Origin: Geosporobacter sp040797825
Lineage (GTDB): Bacteria; Bacillota; Clostridia; Peptostreptococcales; Thermotaleaceae
DNA: 64,000 bases
NCBI GenBank assembly: GCA_040797825.1
Contig: JBFNEZ010000002.1
Coordinates: 22,742 to 86,741, forward strand
Reading direction: 5' to 3'
Below are positions 7,465 through 17,212 of the stretch, piece after piece. The position numbers and the translations under genes were made by a program. How positions within the stretch are numbered: position 1 is the first letter of the stretch; each line of letters begins with the position of its first letter. Under the pieces are notes generated by a model. The model ran no database searches and was not told the DNA's origin. It saw nothing but the letters and a program-made list of their open reading frames with translations.

Positions 7465-10140
7465 CTATGATAACTTTTCTACAGCCACAGCGCAAACTTT
7501 TAATTCTGGTGTTTTACAGGCTGGATCCAAAACCGTATTGGTCAACTGATTGGCTGATCCTTCAGCAAAATGGAAGGGCATAAATACAACTTCTTCTTCC
7601 ACTACATCGGTTACCTTGGCCTTTGTTACAATCTTCCCTCGTCTGGAGGATAGACCTACCATCTCTCCGTCATGGATTTCCAGCCTCGCTGCTGCAGCTG
7701 GATGGATTTCTACATAGCTTTCAGGAGCTAGTTCGTTGATACCATCAGTTTTGTCTGTCATCGTTCTGGTATGATAATGGTACAGAATTCTTCCCGTAGT
7801 CAAAACAAATGGATAATCTTGATCCGTTGCTTCTGCTGGTTCCTTATGTTCAACTGCTGCAAAGAGACCCTTGCCTCTGGCAAAGCTGCCATTATGCAAA
7901 AACTTGGTTCCTGGATGGTCCGCCGTCGGACAAGGCCACTGAATGCTGCCTTTCTCCAATCTGCTGTAGTTTATTCCTCCATAGGAAGGGGTTAGCAAAG
8001 CAATTTCATCCATGATTTCTGATGGTCCTTCATAGGTTTTTTCATATCCTAGATGATTCATCAGCTCCATCAATATTTTCCAATCGGGTTTTGCTTCTCC
8101 CACTGGCTCAACAGCCTTACGAACACGCTGTACCCTTCTCTCCGTATTGCTAAAGGTACCTTCCTTCTCTGCAAAGGATGCTGCTGGAAGCACCACATCG
8201 GCAAAGGCTGCTGTCTCCGTTAAGAAAATATCCTGTACTACCAGAAACTCCGTATGCTCAAGAGCATGCTTCACATGGGTTGTATCAGGATCCGAAACCA
8301 TTGGATTTTCTCCCATAATATAGAGGAAGCGAATATCTCCATGATGGGCACCATTCATAATCTCTGGTACAGTGAGGCCCGGCTTCTGAGATAAGGAAGT
8401 TCCCCAAGCCTTTTCAAATTTTTCTACAGCTTCCGGTTTATTGACTGGCTGATAGCCCGTAAAGACATTGGGCAGTGCTCCCATATCGCAGGCTCCTTGT
8501 ACATTGTTTTGTCCCCGAAGGGGATTGACACCCGTTGATTCTCGCCCTATATGCCCGCAAAGCATGGCTAGATTAGAGGTAGACATTACATTGTTGACTC
8601 CATTGCTATGCTGGGTAATTCCCATACAATAAAAGATGGTTGCCTTATCAGCTTTTGCATAGAGTCTAGCTGCCTTACGAATATCTTCAGCTGCTACACC
8701 ACAAATTTCGGCTGCTCTCTCAGGTGTATATTGCAGCATTGCTTTTTCAAAGGCTTCAAAATTCTCAGTTCTCTCCGCAATAAATTCTTTGTTTTCCAAA
8801 CCTTCTGTTAAAATAACATGCATCATTCCATTTAAGAGGGCCACATTGGTCCCAGGTTTTATCTGCAGGAAAACTTCTGCATCCTTAACTAGATCAATCT
8901 TTCTCGGCTCTGCTAAGATCAGCTTTGCTCCCCTCTGCAATGCCTGCCTGATTTGAGCTCCGATTACAGGATGACTCTCCGTAGTATTGGACCCGGTTAC
9001 AAAAATCACATCGCTATTCAACACTTCACCAATACTATTGGTCATAGCACCACTACCTAATGTTGTTGCAAGACCTGCAACAGTAGCTGCATGTCAGAGG
9101 CGGGCACAGTGATCCATATTATTGGTACCAATTACAGCTCTAAATAGTTTTTGCATCAAATAATTCTCTTCATTGGTACATCGGGCAGAGCTAAGGCCCG
9201 CCAGTGCATCGGGTCCATATTGTTCCTTTGTATAGGTTATTTTGCTGGCAATTAATTCATAGGCCTCTTCCCATGAAGCTTCTCTAAATTCACCATTTTC
9301 CTTTATCAAAGGCTTTTTCAACCGATCAGGATGATTGATAAAGTTATAGGCAAATTTTCCTTTTACGCAGAGGAGTCCATTATTGGATGGACCGTCAACG
9401 GGCTTTACATCTACCACTTTATTATTCTTTACCAATAGTTCCAACTGACATCCAACGCCACAATAGGAACAGGTTGTTGTAACCCTTTGAGTTTCCCAAT
9501 ATCTAAATCGTTCTTTGCTCTTAGGCATTAAAGCTCCTACTGGACATACGGATACACAATTTCCGCAAGATACACAGATAGAATGATCCATTCCTTTATC
9601 AAAGGGGGCTCCTATATGGGTATCAAACCCTCGTTCAAATTGTCCAATTGCCCCAGTGCATTGGAGCTCATTACAGACACGAATACATTTTCCGCACAAT
9701 ATGCATTTATTTTGATCATTCACATAGAAAGGGTTACTCTCATCAACTGCATAATTTTTCTTTTCCCCTTGAAAAGGTCCTTCTTTTACATCATATTGGT
9801 AACAGTAATCCTGCAGTTTACAGTCTCCAGCCTTTCCACAGGTTAAGCAATCCAAAGGATGGTTTTCAATCATTAATTCCAGTATCTCTTTCCTTGCTTT
9901 CCACACCTTTTCACTATCTGTAGATATAATCATATTTTCTGTCACGGGGGTACTACAAGCTGTTATAAGATTTTTTGCTCCCTCTACCTCCACAACGCAT
10001 ATTCTGCATGCACCATGGGGTACTAATCTTTTGTCATGACAGAAAGTTGGAATCTGAACACCTATTTGTTCAGCAGCTTGAAGGATTGTGGTTCCATTTT
10101 CCACTTGGACCTTCTGACTATTAACGGTAATGTTAATCAT
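7465..10140 (-). CDS. fdhF: Selenocysteine formate dehydrogenase catalytic subunit (UGA read as Sec349)
   Basis: The catalytic W/Mo-bis-PGD subunit interconverts formate and CO2. One frame of 891 residues is interrupted only by TGA at 9096-9094, in the context DHCARL-U-HAATVAGL, exactly where formate dehydrogenases carry Sec or Cys. The N-terminus is NuoG/hydrogenase-like: a [2Fe-2S] set (C34, C45, C48), HPLDCLTCGKAGDC near 95-108, CILCGKCIRVC near 145 and CVSCGNCVSVCP near 190. Next come the CSYCGVGC cluster near 222 and the molybdopterin-binding C-terminal domain. The ATG at 10140 has AAGGGGAAG upstream; an earlier TTG frame has no ribosome binding site. It lies 66 bases after an hndC-like gene. 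The extra clusters and diaphorase neighbours indicate an electron-bifurcating NAD(P)/ferredoxin enzyme of the FdhF2-HylABC type. Confidence 0.95.
9064..9096 (-). promoter_or_regulatory. Bacterial SECIS element with the Sec UGA
   Basis: The TGA (9096-9094) is followed after 11 bases by a perfect 7-bp hairpin, TGTTGCA-GGTCT-TGCAACA (9082-9064). Spacing, apical stem length and a G-containing loop match the mini-hairpin bound by SelB in the E. coli fdhF mRNA. Confidence 0.88.
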
Positions 10141-10206
10141 CTGCTCTTCCCCTTTACGTAATTTTTCTATTCTCTCCAATTCCAGTATTCTAGCAATCGA
10201 ATAACA

Positions 10207-11997
10207 TCATTTTTTGATAATAGCATTAAATGGACACTTTTCCAGACAGGCTCCACATTTAATGCATACATTGGTATCAATGGCATGCAGTTCCTTTTTC
10301 TCACCAGAAATGGCATTTACAGGACAAGCCTTTGTACATAGTGTACATCCTTTGCATAAATCTGTAATATGGTAGATCAACAATTCTTTGCAGACACCCG
10401 CAGGACATTTTTTTTCCTTCACATGGGCTTCATATTCATGCCTGAAATATTTCAAGGTGGACAATACAGGATTAGGTGCTGTTTGCCCCAAGCCGCACAA
10501 GGATGTGGATTTGATGGTATTGGCTAAACTTTCTAGTTTTCCTAAATCTTCAGGAACGCCTTTACCTGCTGTAATCTTATTCAGTATTTCCAGCATCCGT
10601 TTTGTTCCTTCCCGGCAAGGGGTACATTTCCCACAGGATTCATCTACGGTAAAGTCTAGAAAGAATCGGGCAATATCTACCATACAATTGTCTTCATCCA
10701 TAACAATCATTCCACCGGAACCCATCATAGAACCCAATGCAATTAGATTATCATAGTCAATAGGAGTATCTAAATGATCAGCGGTAATACATCCTCCAGA
10801 AGGTCCTCCCGTCTGTACTGCTTTAAAGGCCTTTCCATTGGGAATGCCTCCACCAATTTCAAAAATGATATCTCTTATTTTTGTACCCATTGGGATTTCT
10901 AGCAGTCCTGTATTGTTGATCTTTCCCCCCAATGCGAATACCTTGGTTCCCTTAGACTTTTCCGTTCCTATGCCTGCAAACCACTCAGGTCCCCTTAAAA
11001 TAATCTGAGGAATATTGGCATAGGTTTCCACGTTATTCAACAGGGTAGGTTTTTCCCATAGACCCTTGATAGCAGGGAATGGCGGTCTCGGTCTTGGCAT
11101 CCCTCTCTTACCCTCAACGGAATTCAATAGGGCTGTTTCCTCTCCACAAACAAAGGCCCCTGCTCCCAATCGGATTTCAAGATCAAAGTCAAACCCGCTG
11201 TCAAAAATATTTTTTCCAAGCACGCCATATTCCTTTGCTTGGTCAATGGCAATCTGCAAACGGTGAACAGCTATAGGGTATTCGGCTCTTATATACACAT
11301 ATCCTTGAGTGGCACCTACTGCATATCCGGCTATAGCCATGGCCTCAATTACGGCGTGGGGATCTCCCTCTAGCACGGAACGATCCATAAAGGCTCCTGG
11401 ATCCCCTTCATCGGCATTACAGGCCACATACTTTTGTTCTCCCGGTGCTTTGGAGGTAAATTCCCATTTCATTCCCGTAGGGAAGCCTCCGCCCCCACGA
11501 CCTCTTAATCCTGACCTTTTAACCGCATCAATAACTTCTTCCCGAGTCATTTCCTTCACGACTTTTCCTAAGGCTTGATAGCCGTCGAAGGCAATGTATT
11601 CTGTGATATCCTCAGGATCAATTACACCGCAGTTTCTTAGTGCAACCCGCTGCTGTTTTCTATAGAAATCTACCTCATTGATGGAACGAATCTTATCCTC
11701 TACCACCGCTTCTTTAAACAACAGCTCTGTAACGATTCTTCCCTTAAGAAGATGTTCTTCTGCAATTTTTGGGACATCCTTTACCTTGATATGGCTGTAG
11801 AAGGTTCCCTCTGGGTATACGATTACAATAGGGCCCGCTTCACAAAGTCCGAAGCATCCCGTTCTAACCAGCTTTACTTCCTTTGTCAGATTATGCTTTA
11901 TTAATTCTTCACGAAAGACTTCTTCAATGTTCTTTGACCCCGAAGAAGTACATCCTGTCCCCCCACAGATTAATACATGGGATCGATATAGTTCCAT
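10207..11997 (-). CDS. hndC: NuoF-like diaphorase subunit of the formate dehydrogenase (HndC/HydB family), copy 1
   Basis: This 596-residue flavin/Fe-S subunit exchanges electrons with NAD(P)H. In order it has an N-terminal thioredoxin-like [2Fe-2S] domain (CGGTGC near 11-16, TGCFGLC near 46-52), the FMN/NAD-binding glycine loop GLRGRGGGGFPTG near 170, CNADEGDPGAF near 200, the [4Fe-4S] motif SCGKCTPCREG near 455, and two C-terminal [4Fe-4S] sets (CKGCTLCTKACP, CIKCGACLEKCP). The extra ferredoxin domains are typical of bifurcating HydB/HndC proteins. Residues 1-458 are encoded by DNA identical to copy 2 at 15154-16944; the C-terminal 138 residues differ. It is located between the hndB-like gene and the selenoprotein. 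Confidence 0.94.
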   Translation of the reverse strand: MELYRSHVLICGGTGCTSSGSKNIEEVFREELIKHNLTKEVKLVRTGCFGLCEAGPIVIVYPEGTFYSHIKVKDVPKIAEEHLLKGRIVTELLFKEAVVEDKIRSINEVDFYRKQQRVALRNCGVIDPEDITEYIAFDGYQALGKVVKEMTREEVIDAVKRSGLRGRGGGGFPTGMKWEFTSKAPGEQKYVACNADEGDPGAFMDRSVLEGDPHAVIEAMAIAGYAVGATQGYVYIRAEYPIAVHRLQIAIDQAKEYGVLGKNIFDSGFDFDLEIRLGAGAFVCGEETALLNSVEGKRGMPRPRPPFPAIKGLWEKPTLLNNVETYANIPQIILRGPEWFAGIGTEKSKGTKVFALGGKINNTGLLEIPMGTKIRDIIFEIGGGIPNGKAFKAVQTGGPSGGCITADHLDTPIDYDNLIALGSMMGSGGMIVMDEDNCMVDIARFFLDFTVDESCGKCTPCREGTKRMLEILNKITAGKGVPEDLGKLESLANTIKSTSLCGLGQTAPNPVLSTLKYFRHEYEAHVKEKKCPAGVCKELLIYHITDLCKGCTLCTKACPVNAISGEKKELHAIDTNVCIKCGACLEKCPFNAIIKK

Positions 11998-12265
11998 AGT
12001 TTATCCCCCTTATCTCGCAATTTTTCTGCTATTTTGCAGCGCCTATGGTAAATTCGTCTACAACTCTTCCATTCACAATATGCTCTAGCAAAATTCTCCT
12101 TGCTTTTTCAGGATCTACTTCCACATAGGTGACCTTTTCTTCCCCAGGACGGTATACTTCAACGATTGGTTCTAAACGACAGATGCCAATACATCCTGTT
12201 TGACTTACAATAACCTCCTTTAGATTTCTCTTCTTCACCTCTTCTACCAAGGCCATCAGTACAGG
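10624..12265 (-). repeat. 1,642-bp identical direct repeat, copy A
   Basis: Offset by 4,947 bases from 15571-17212. I find no difference between the two copies. It spans codons 1-458 of hndC, the non-coding spacer, and codons 44-121 of hndB. Just outside, substitutions are frequent. The identity includes the spacer and third codon positions, so it reflects recent duplication or gene conversion and not selection on protein. Confidence 0.92.
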
Positions 12266-12394
12266 TCTTGCTCCTGCTGAAATTCCGCAGGTTGCCATTC
12301 CTACTACAATTCGAGTACCTTCACGATCGTGTCTAATGTCCACTTTCTTTAATGCTTCTTCTCTGATTTTTTTTAATTCTTCCATGGTTCTCAT
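12029..12394 (-). CDS. hndB: Small thioredoxin-like [2Fe-2S] subunit (HndB family), copy 1
   Basis: A 121-residue thioredoxin-fold ferredoxin-like subunit of the formate dehydrogenase complex. Cysteines are visible at ATCGISAGARPV (C36) and TGCIGIC near 84-88; the position equivalent to the second cysteine of HndC's own N-terminal cluster is not a cysteine, as in the two paralogues here. It lies between the NuoE-like and NuoF-like genes with a 31-base spacer to hndC. The start has AAAGGAGCG upstream. Codons 44-121 belong to the identical repeat. Confidence 0.88.
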   Translation of the reverse strand: MRTMEELKKIREEALKKVDIRHDREGTRIVVGMATCGISAGARPVLMALVEEVKKRNLKEVIVSQTGCIGICRLEPIVEVYRPGEEKVTYVEVDPEKARRILLEHIVNGRVVDEFTIGAAK

Positions 12395-12409
12395 GCATAT
12401 CGCTCCTTT

Positions 12410-12886
12410 CTATAGATATTTTTCAATGATTCCCCGTATATCTCCTTCAACCAATCTTCCATATACATCCTCATTTACGGTAAGCACGGGAGCCAATCCA
12501 CAAGCGCCTATACAGCGTGTAGCTTCCAAAGAAAACTTACCATTTGGGGATGTGGCGCCAACTTCTACGTTGATTTCTTTTTTGATTCGGTCAATAATTT
12601 TCTGTGCACCTTTTACATAACAGGCGGTTCCCAAGCATACCCCAATGGTATACTCTCCCTTGGGCTCTAAGGTAAACTGAGAGTAAAAGGTGACCACTCC
12701 ATAAATCTCTGCCAAGGGCACATTGAGTTTTTGGGAAATCCTTTTCTGTACTTCCAACGGAAGACAACCAAAAATCTTCTGCCCATCATGCAAAATGGGC
12801 ATCAATGCTCCCTTTTTGTCTCTGTACTTCTGAATGATTTGATCGAGCTTCTCAAAGTTATCTTGAACTAAAACCTCTTTCCCCAT
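12410..12886 (-). CDS. hndA: NuoE-like [2Fe-2S] subunit (HndA/HydC family), copy 1
   Basis: The product, about 158 residues, is the first subunit of the formate dehydrogenase operon and relays electrons between the NuoF-like flavoprotein and the rest. It has the NuoE pattern: GVCLGTACYVKGA for the first two cysteines near 85-90 and EATRCIGACGLAP for the second pair near 125-130. The ATG at 12886 with GGGGGAG 4 bases upstream is preferred over an upstream in-frame ATG at 12910 that has no ribosome binding site, and it matches the paralogues' N-termini. Confidence 0.92.
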   Translation of the reverse strand: MGKEVLVQDNFEKLDQIIQKYRDKKGALMPILHDGQKIFGCLPLEVQKRISQKLNVPLAEIYGVVTFYSQFTLEPKGEYTIGVCLGTACYVKGAQKIIDRIKKEINVEVGATSPNGKFSLEATRCIGACGLAPVLTVNEDVYGRLVEGDIRGIIEKYL

Positions 12887-12974
12887 CTTTCTCCCCCTTT
12901 TTTTGATCATTTTTGCAAATGTATATTTTGTATTTTGTATTTAGAATTCTCATAAATTTCCAATAACCATCTTT

Positions 12975-13004
12975 ATTATACCATTTTTTTCTAGGGGGTG
13001 TACA
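12975..13004 (-). promoter_or_regulatory. Sigma-A type promoter of the formate dehydrogenase operon
   Basis: TATAAT (12980-12975) lies 18 bases downstream of TGTACA (13004-12999) on the minus strand, about 90 bases ahead of hndA. The rest of the stretch 12887-13339 holds one terminator (13116-13148) and AT-rich sequence in which no further gene is seen. No Rex-type palindrome or -24/-12 element was recognised here. Confidence 0.5.
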
Positions 13005-13115
13005 TTTTGTCCTATGTATTTTTAAAGATTTACTAAATTTGAAAATTGAATTCTTTGCTATTATTATGCTATTACTTTTATTTTTTGCTTTTTATCTTTC
13101 TTGCTTTTACTAAAA

Positions 13116-13148
13116 AAAACTTTCCTAATTGAAAAGTAGGAAAGTTTT
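13116..13148 (-). terminator. Terminator of the second hydrogenase operon
   Basis: AAAACTTTCCTA pairs with TAGGAAAGTTTT, followed on the minus strand by a U-run. It lies about 190 bases beyond the hydA stop and insulates the formate dehydrogenase operon. Its stem core is the same as that of the terminator after the other hydrogenase gene (23963-23997). Confidence 0.8.
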
Positions 13149-13339
13149 AAACATATATTCATTTTTTGCCCTCTTGCTCAGAAAAAATCCCTGCAATTAG
13201 AATCCAATGATGTTCCTTCCAATAAAGGTTCATTCATTGGTGAGAGTAAATAATGATGAAATGAATGTTCGATAAAATATATCTAGGTATTCCTTTATAT
13301 TCTTGAAGTTTAGATGCTCAAAGGCTCTATCCTTCTCTA

Positions 13340-15133
13340 TTATTCTTTACCAGCAGCTGCCTCATGTGTTGCGCTTACAGCTGCCTTTTCTCCATATTTT
13401 TCCCTTGCTACATAGTGGGTATGAAGCAATTCATGGGCTTTATGGCTATTTGGTTTTCCTAGGTATTCTTCATACAATTTTTGAACCTGTGAATTTTTAT
13501 GAGATTTTCTCAATTCCATCACCGTATCTTCTTCATATAGGGCCTTCGCTCTTTCTAGTCTCACATCACAGTCCATTAGTACCTTGGCTGATACTTGAGG
13601 CTGGCCACCACCAGTTACGCAACCGCCACTGCATCCCATAATCTCCATGAAATGGTAATCCTTTTCTCCAGCCTTCACCATATTCAATAACTCTATAGCC
13701 ATGGCTGTACCGTGGGCTACTGCAACCTTGATGTTTTTACCCCCTAGAGTAACCTCTGCTTCCTTAATTCCTTCTAATCCTCTGACCGCAGTGTATTCGA
13801 TGTTTTCTAAATCTTTTCCTTCTAACACATCGGCAACCGTTCTTAAGGCAGCTTCCATTACCCCACCAGTTGCTCCAAAGATTACACCAGCACCTGTATA
13901 CTCTCCCATTAAGTCCTGATCAAATTTTTCATCTGCCAAAGATCCAAAATCAATCCGACCCTGCTTGATCATTTTTGCCAGTTCTCTTGTAGTCAATACA
14001 GCATCTACATCCCTGAGACCTTTCACGTTCATTTCCGGTCGTGCAGATTCTGTTTTCTTCGAGGTACAAGGCATAATCGATACAGTAAATATCTTTTTCG
14101 GATCTATGTTTTGTTTTTCCGCATAGTAGGATTTTACAAGGGCACCTACCATTTGATGAGGAGATTTACAACTGGACAGATTTTCTATAAATTCAGGATA
14201 ATTAAACTCACAGAATCTTATCCATCCTGGAGAACAGGAAGTGATCATAGGAAGCTTACCACCATTTTGAATCCTTCCCAACAGTTCATGTCCTTCTTCC
14301 ATTATCGTAAGATCTGCACCAAAATTAGTGTCATAGACTTTATCAAATCCTAATCGTTTTAAAGCTGCTACCATTTTACCAGTAACTCTAGTTCCTATAG
14401 GCATGCCAAATTCTTCCCCAAGAGCAGCTCTCACAGCAGGTGCTGTTTGAACAACTACATGGATCTCTGGATCTTCAAGAGCATCCCATACTCTCTCGAT
14501 GTCCTCTTTTTCCCGAAGAGCAGCCACAGGACAAGCTACGATACATTGCCCACAATAAATACAGGGGGCTTCATCCATACTTTTACCAAAGGCTGGGGCA
14601 ACTTCAGTTTTAAATCCTCTGTTGGCAAAATCTAAAATACCAATTTTTTGTACTTCTCTACAAACACTAACACATCGTCCACAGAGAATACACTTACTTG
14701 AATCCCTTACGATAGAATGGGATAGGTCGTCAATGGTTCCTCCAGTTTTCTCTCCTTCAAAGGGAATCTCACGAATATTTAGTTCTTCTGCCAAATTTTG
14801 CAATTCGCAATTTTTATTTCTATAACAGGTCAAACATTCCCGATTGTGATTGGATAATATCAATTCTACGGTTGCTTTCCTTGCATCCCTAACTTTTTTA
14901 GTATTGGTCTTTACTACCATACCCTCTGCTACTGGATGTACACAAGAAGCTTGCAGTGCTCTGGCTCCTTGAAGCTCTACAAGACATACCCTACAGGCAC
15001 CAATTTCATTGATACCCTTCATATAACATAGACTCGGAATATCTATACCGATGCTTTTAGCCGCTTGCAGGATTGTATAATCCTTGGGTACTTCAACTTT
15101 TATATTGTCTATGGTTAAAGTAACTTTTTCCAC
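13340..15133 (-). CDS. hydA: [FeFe] hydrogenase catalytic subunit, NAD(P)/ferredoxin-linked (HydA/HndD), copy 2
   Basis: This 597-residue enzyme interconverts H2 and protons plus electrons. The N-terminus has a [2Fe-2S] set (CYMKG, GACRVC, ASC), the His-Cys cluster HNRECLTCYRNKNC near 95-108, and two [4Fe-4S] sets (CILCGRCVSVC, CIYCGQCIVACP). The H-cluster signatures TSCSPGW near 300, MPCTSKK near 355 and GCSGGCVTGGGQP near 500 are intact, followed by the small-subunit domain. It starts with GTG behind GGAGAGGGT and follows hndC by 20 bases. With HndABC it forms a trimeric or tetrameric bifurcating hydrogenase. Confidence 0.96.
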   Translation of the reverse strand: MEKVTLTIDNIKVEVPKDYTILQAAKSIGIDIPSLCYMKGINEIGACRVCLVELQGARALQASCVHPVAEGMVVKTNTKKVRDARKATVELILSNHNRECLTCYRNKNCELQNLAEELNIREIPFEGEKTGGTIDDLSHSIVRDSSKCILCGRCVSVCREVQKIGILDFANRGFKTEVAPAFGKSMDEAPCIYCGQCIVACPVAALREKEDIERVWDALEDPEIHVVVQTAPAVRAALGEEFGMPIGTRVTGKMVAALKRLGFDKVYDTNFGADLTIMEEGHELLGRIQNGGKLPMITSCSPGWIRFCEFNYPEFIENLSSCKSPHQMVGALVKSYYAEKQNIDPKKIFTVSIMPCTSKKTESARPEMNVKGLRDVDAVLTTRELAKMIKQGRIDFGSLADEKFDQDLMGEYTGAGVIFGATGGVMEAALRTVADVLEGKDLENIEYTAVRGLEGIKEAEVTLGGKNIKVAVAHGTAMAIELLNMVKAGEKDYHFMEIMGCSGGCVTGGGQPQVSAKVLMDCDVRLERAKALYEEDTVMELRKSHKNSQVQKLYEEYLGKPNSHKAHELLHTHYVAREKYGEKAAVSATHEAAAGKE

Positions 15134-15153
15134 CTTTGACCCTCTCCTTTCCC

Positions 15154-16944
15154 CTATTTTCTGATAATGGCTTTAAATGGACATTTATCAAGACAGGCTC
15201 CACATTTGATACAAGTATCTGTGTTGATACTATGTAATTCCTTTTTCTCTCCGGAGATAGCACCTACAGGACATGCCTTAGCACATAATGCACAGCCTTT
15301 ACATAAATCTGTAATATGGTAGGTCAACAATTCTTGACAAACCCCTGCTGGACATCTTTTTTCCTTCACATGGGCTTCATATTCATGCCTGAAATATTTC
15401 AAGGTAGATAATACAGGGTTAGGTGCTGTCTGCCCCAATCCACAAAGAGATGATGCTTTAATACTCTGTGCTAATCTCTCCAGATTATCGATATCTTCCA
15501 TTTCTCCTTTACCAGATGTAATTTTATCGAGGATTTCTAGCATACGCTTGGTCCCAATACGGCAAGGTGGACATTTCCCACAGGATTCATCTACGGTAAA
15601 GTCTAGAAAGAATCGGGCAATATCTACCATACAATTGTCTTCATCCATAACAATCATTCCACCGGAACCCATCATAGAACCCAATGCAATTAGATTATCA
15701 TAGTCAATAGGAGTATCTAAATGATCAGCGGTAATACATCCTCCAGAAGGTCCTCCCGTCTGTACTGCTTTAAAGGCCTTTCCATTGGGAATGCCTCCAC
15801 CAATTTCAAAAATGATATCTCTTATTTTTGTACCCATTGGGATTTCTAGCAGTCCTGTATTGTTGATCTTTCCCCCCAATGCGAATACCTTGGTTCCCTT
15901 AGACTTTTCCGTTCCTATGCCTGCAAACCACTCAGGTCCCCTTAAAATAATCTGAGGAATATTGGCATAGGTTTCCACGTTATTCAACAGGGTAGGTTTT
16001 TCCCATAGACCCTTGATAGCAGGGAATGGCGGTCTCGGTCTTGGCATCCCTCTCTTACCCTCAACGGAATTCAATAGGGCTGTTTCCTCTCCACAAACAA
16101 AGGCCCCTGCTCCCAATCGGATTTCAAGATCAAAGTCAAACCCGCTGTCAAAAATATTTTTTCCAAGCACGCCATATTCCTTTGCTTGGTCAATGGCAAT
16201 CTGCAAACGGTGAACAGCTATAGGGTATTCGGCTCTTATATACACATATCCTTGAGTGGCACCTACTGCATATCCGGCTATAGCCATGGCCTCAATTACG
16301 GCGTGGGGATCTCCCTCTAGCACGGAACGATCCATAAAGGCTCCTGGATCCCCTTCATCGGCATTACAGGCCACATACTTTTGTTCTCCCGGTGCTTTGG
16401 AGGTAAATTCCCATTTCATTCCCGTAGGGAAGCCTCCGCCCCCACGACCTCTTAATCCTGACCTTTTAACCGCATCAATAACTTCTTCCCGAGTCATTTC
16501 CTTCACGACTTTTCCTAAGGCTTGATAGCCGTCGAAGGCAATGTATTCTGTGATATCCTCAGGATCAATTACACCGCAGTTTCTTAGTGCAACCCGCTGC
16601 TGTTTTCTATAGAAATCTACCTCATTGATGGAACGAATCTTATCCTCTACCACCGCTTCTTTAAACAACAGCTCTGTAACGATTCTTCCCTTAAGAAGAT
16701 GTTCTTCTGCAATTTTTGGGACATCCTTTACCTTGATATGGCTGTAGAAGGTTCCCTCTGGGTATACGATTACAATAGGGCCCGCTTCACAAAGTCCGAA
16801 GCATCCCGTTCTAACCAGCTTTACTTCCTTTGTCAGATTATGCTTTATTAATTCTTCACGAAAGACTTCTTCAATGTTCTTTGACCCCGAAGAAGTACAT
16901 CCTGTCCCCCCACAGATTAATACATGGGATCGATATAGTTCCAT
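15154..16944 (-). CDS. hndC: NuoF-like diaphorase subunit of the [FeFe] hydrogenase (HndC/HydB), copy 2
   Basis: The domain order is as in copy 1 at 10207-11997 and residues 1-458 are identical to it. The divergent C-terminal part carries SCGKCPPCRIG, CKGCALCAKACP and CIKCGACLDKCP. It is closer in the SCGKCPPCRIG region to the third hydrogenase-linked copy than to the formate dehydrogenase copy, so the specialised end is the one next to the partner-specific gene. It supplies NAD(P)H oxidation/reduction and the bifurcation site to HydA, whose gene follows 20 bases on. Confidence 0.94.
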   Translation of the reverse strand: MELYRSHVLICGGTGCTSSGSKNIEEVFREELIKHNLTKEVKLVRTGCFGLCEAGPIVIVYPEGTFYSHIKVKDVPKIAEEHLLKGRIVTELLFKEAVVEDKIRSINEVDFYRKQQRVALRNCGVIDPEDITEYIAFDGYQALGKVVKEMTREEVIDAVKRSGLRGRGGGGFPTGMKWEFTSKAPGEQKYVACNADEGDPGAFMDRSVLEGDPHAVIEAMAIAGYAVGATQGYVYIRAEYPIAVHRLQIAIDQAKEYGVLGKNIFDSGFDFDLEIRLGAGAFVCGEETALLNSVEGKRGMPRPRPPFPAIKGLWEKPTLLNNVETYANIPQIILRGPEWFAGIGTEKSKGTKVFALGGKINNTGLLEIPMGTKIRDIIFEIGGGIPNGKAFKAVQTGGPSGGCITADHLDTPIDYDNLIALGSMMGSGGMIVMDEDNCMVDIARFFLDFTVDESCGKCPPCRIGTKRMLEILDKITSGKGEMEDIDNLERLAQSIKASSLCGLGQTAPNPVLSTLKYFRHEYEAHVKEKRCPAGVCQELLTYHITDLCKGCALCAKACPVGAISGEKKELHSINTDTCIKCGACLDKCPFKAIIRK

Positions 16945-17212
16945 AGTTTATCCCCCTTATCTCGCAATTTTTCTGCTATTTTGCAGCGCCTATGGTAAAT
17001 TCGTCTACAACTCTTCCATTCACAATATGCTCTAGCAAAATTCTCCTTGCTTTTTCAGGATCTACTTCCACATAGGTGACCTTTTCTTCCCCAGGACGGT
17101 ATACTTCAACGATTGGTTCTAAACGACAGATGCCAATACATCCTGTTTGACTTACAATAACCTCCTTTAGATTTCTCTTCTTCACCTCTTCTACCAAGGC
17201 CATCAGTACAGG
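15571..17212 (-). repeat. 1,642-bp identical direct repeat, copy B
   Basis: The partner of 10624-12265 at an offset of 4,947 bases, in the hydrogenase-linked operon. No transposase gene, terminal inverted repeat or tRNA is visible at either boundary; both lie within coding sequence, as expected for homologous conversion. Confidence 0.92.

Noticed and set aside
7465..10179. Two separate genes or a nonsense-mutated formate dehydrogenase pseudogene
   Set aside because: The single TGA is at the known Sec position, is followed by a SECIS hairpin, and the reading frame on both sides is intact and well conserved.
10388..10756. 122-residue plus-strand frame opposite hndC, and similar frames at 11309-11578 and 16256-16525
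   Set aside because: They lie antisense to strongly conserved coding sequence, are duplicated only because the underlying gene is, and have no ribosome binding site or recognisable product.
12887..13004. Rex site before the formate dehydrogenase operon
   Set aside because: The AT-rich repeats there (TTTTGTATTTTGTATTTAG) have no GTTAA-N4-TTAAC symmetry.
10624..17212. Composite transposon or insertion sequence carrying the duplicated segment
   Set aside because: No transposase gene, terminal inverted repeats or target-site duplications are visible; both boundaries are inside homologous genes.
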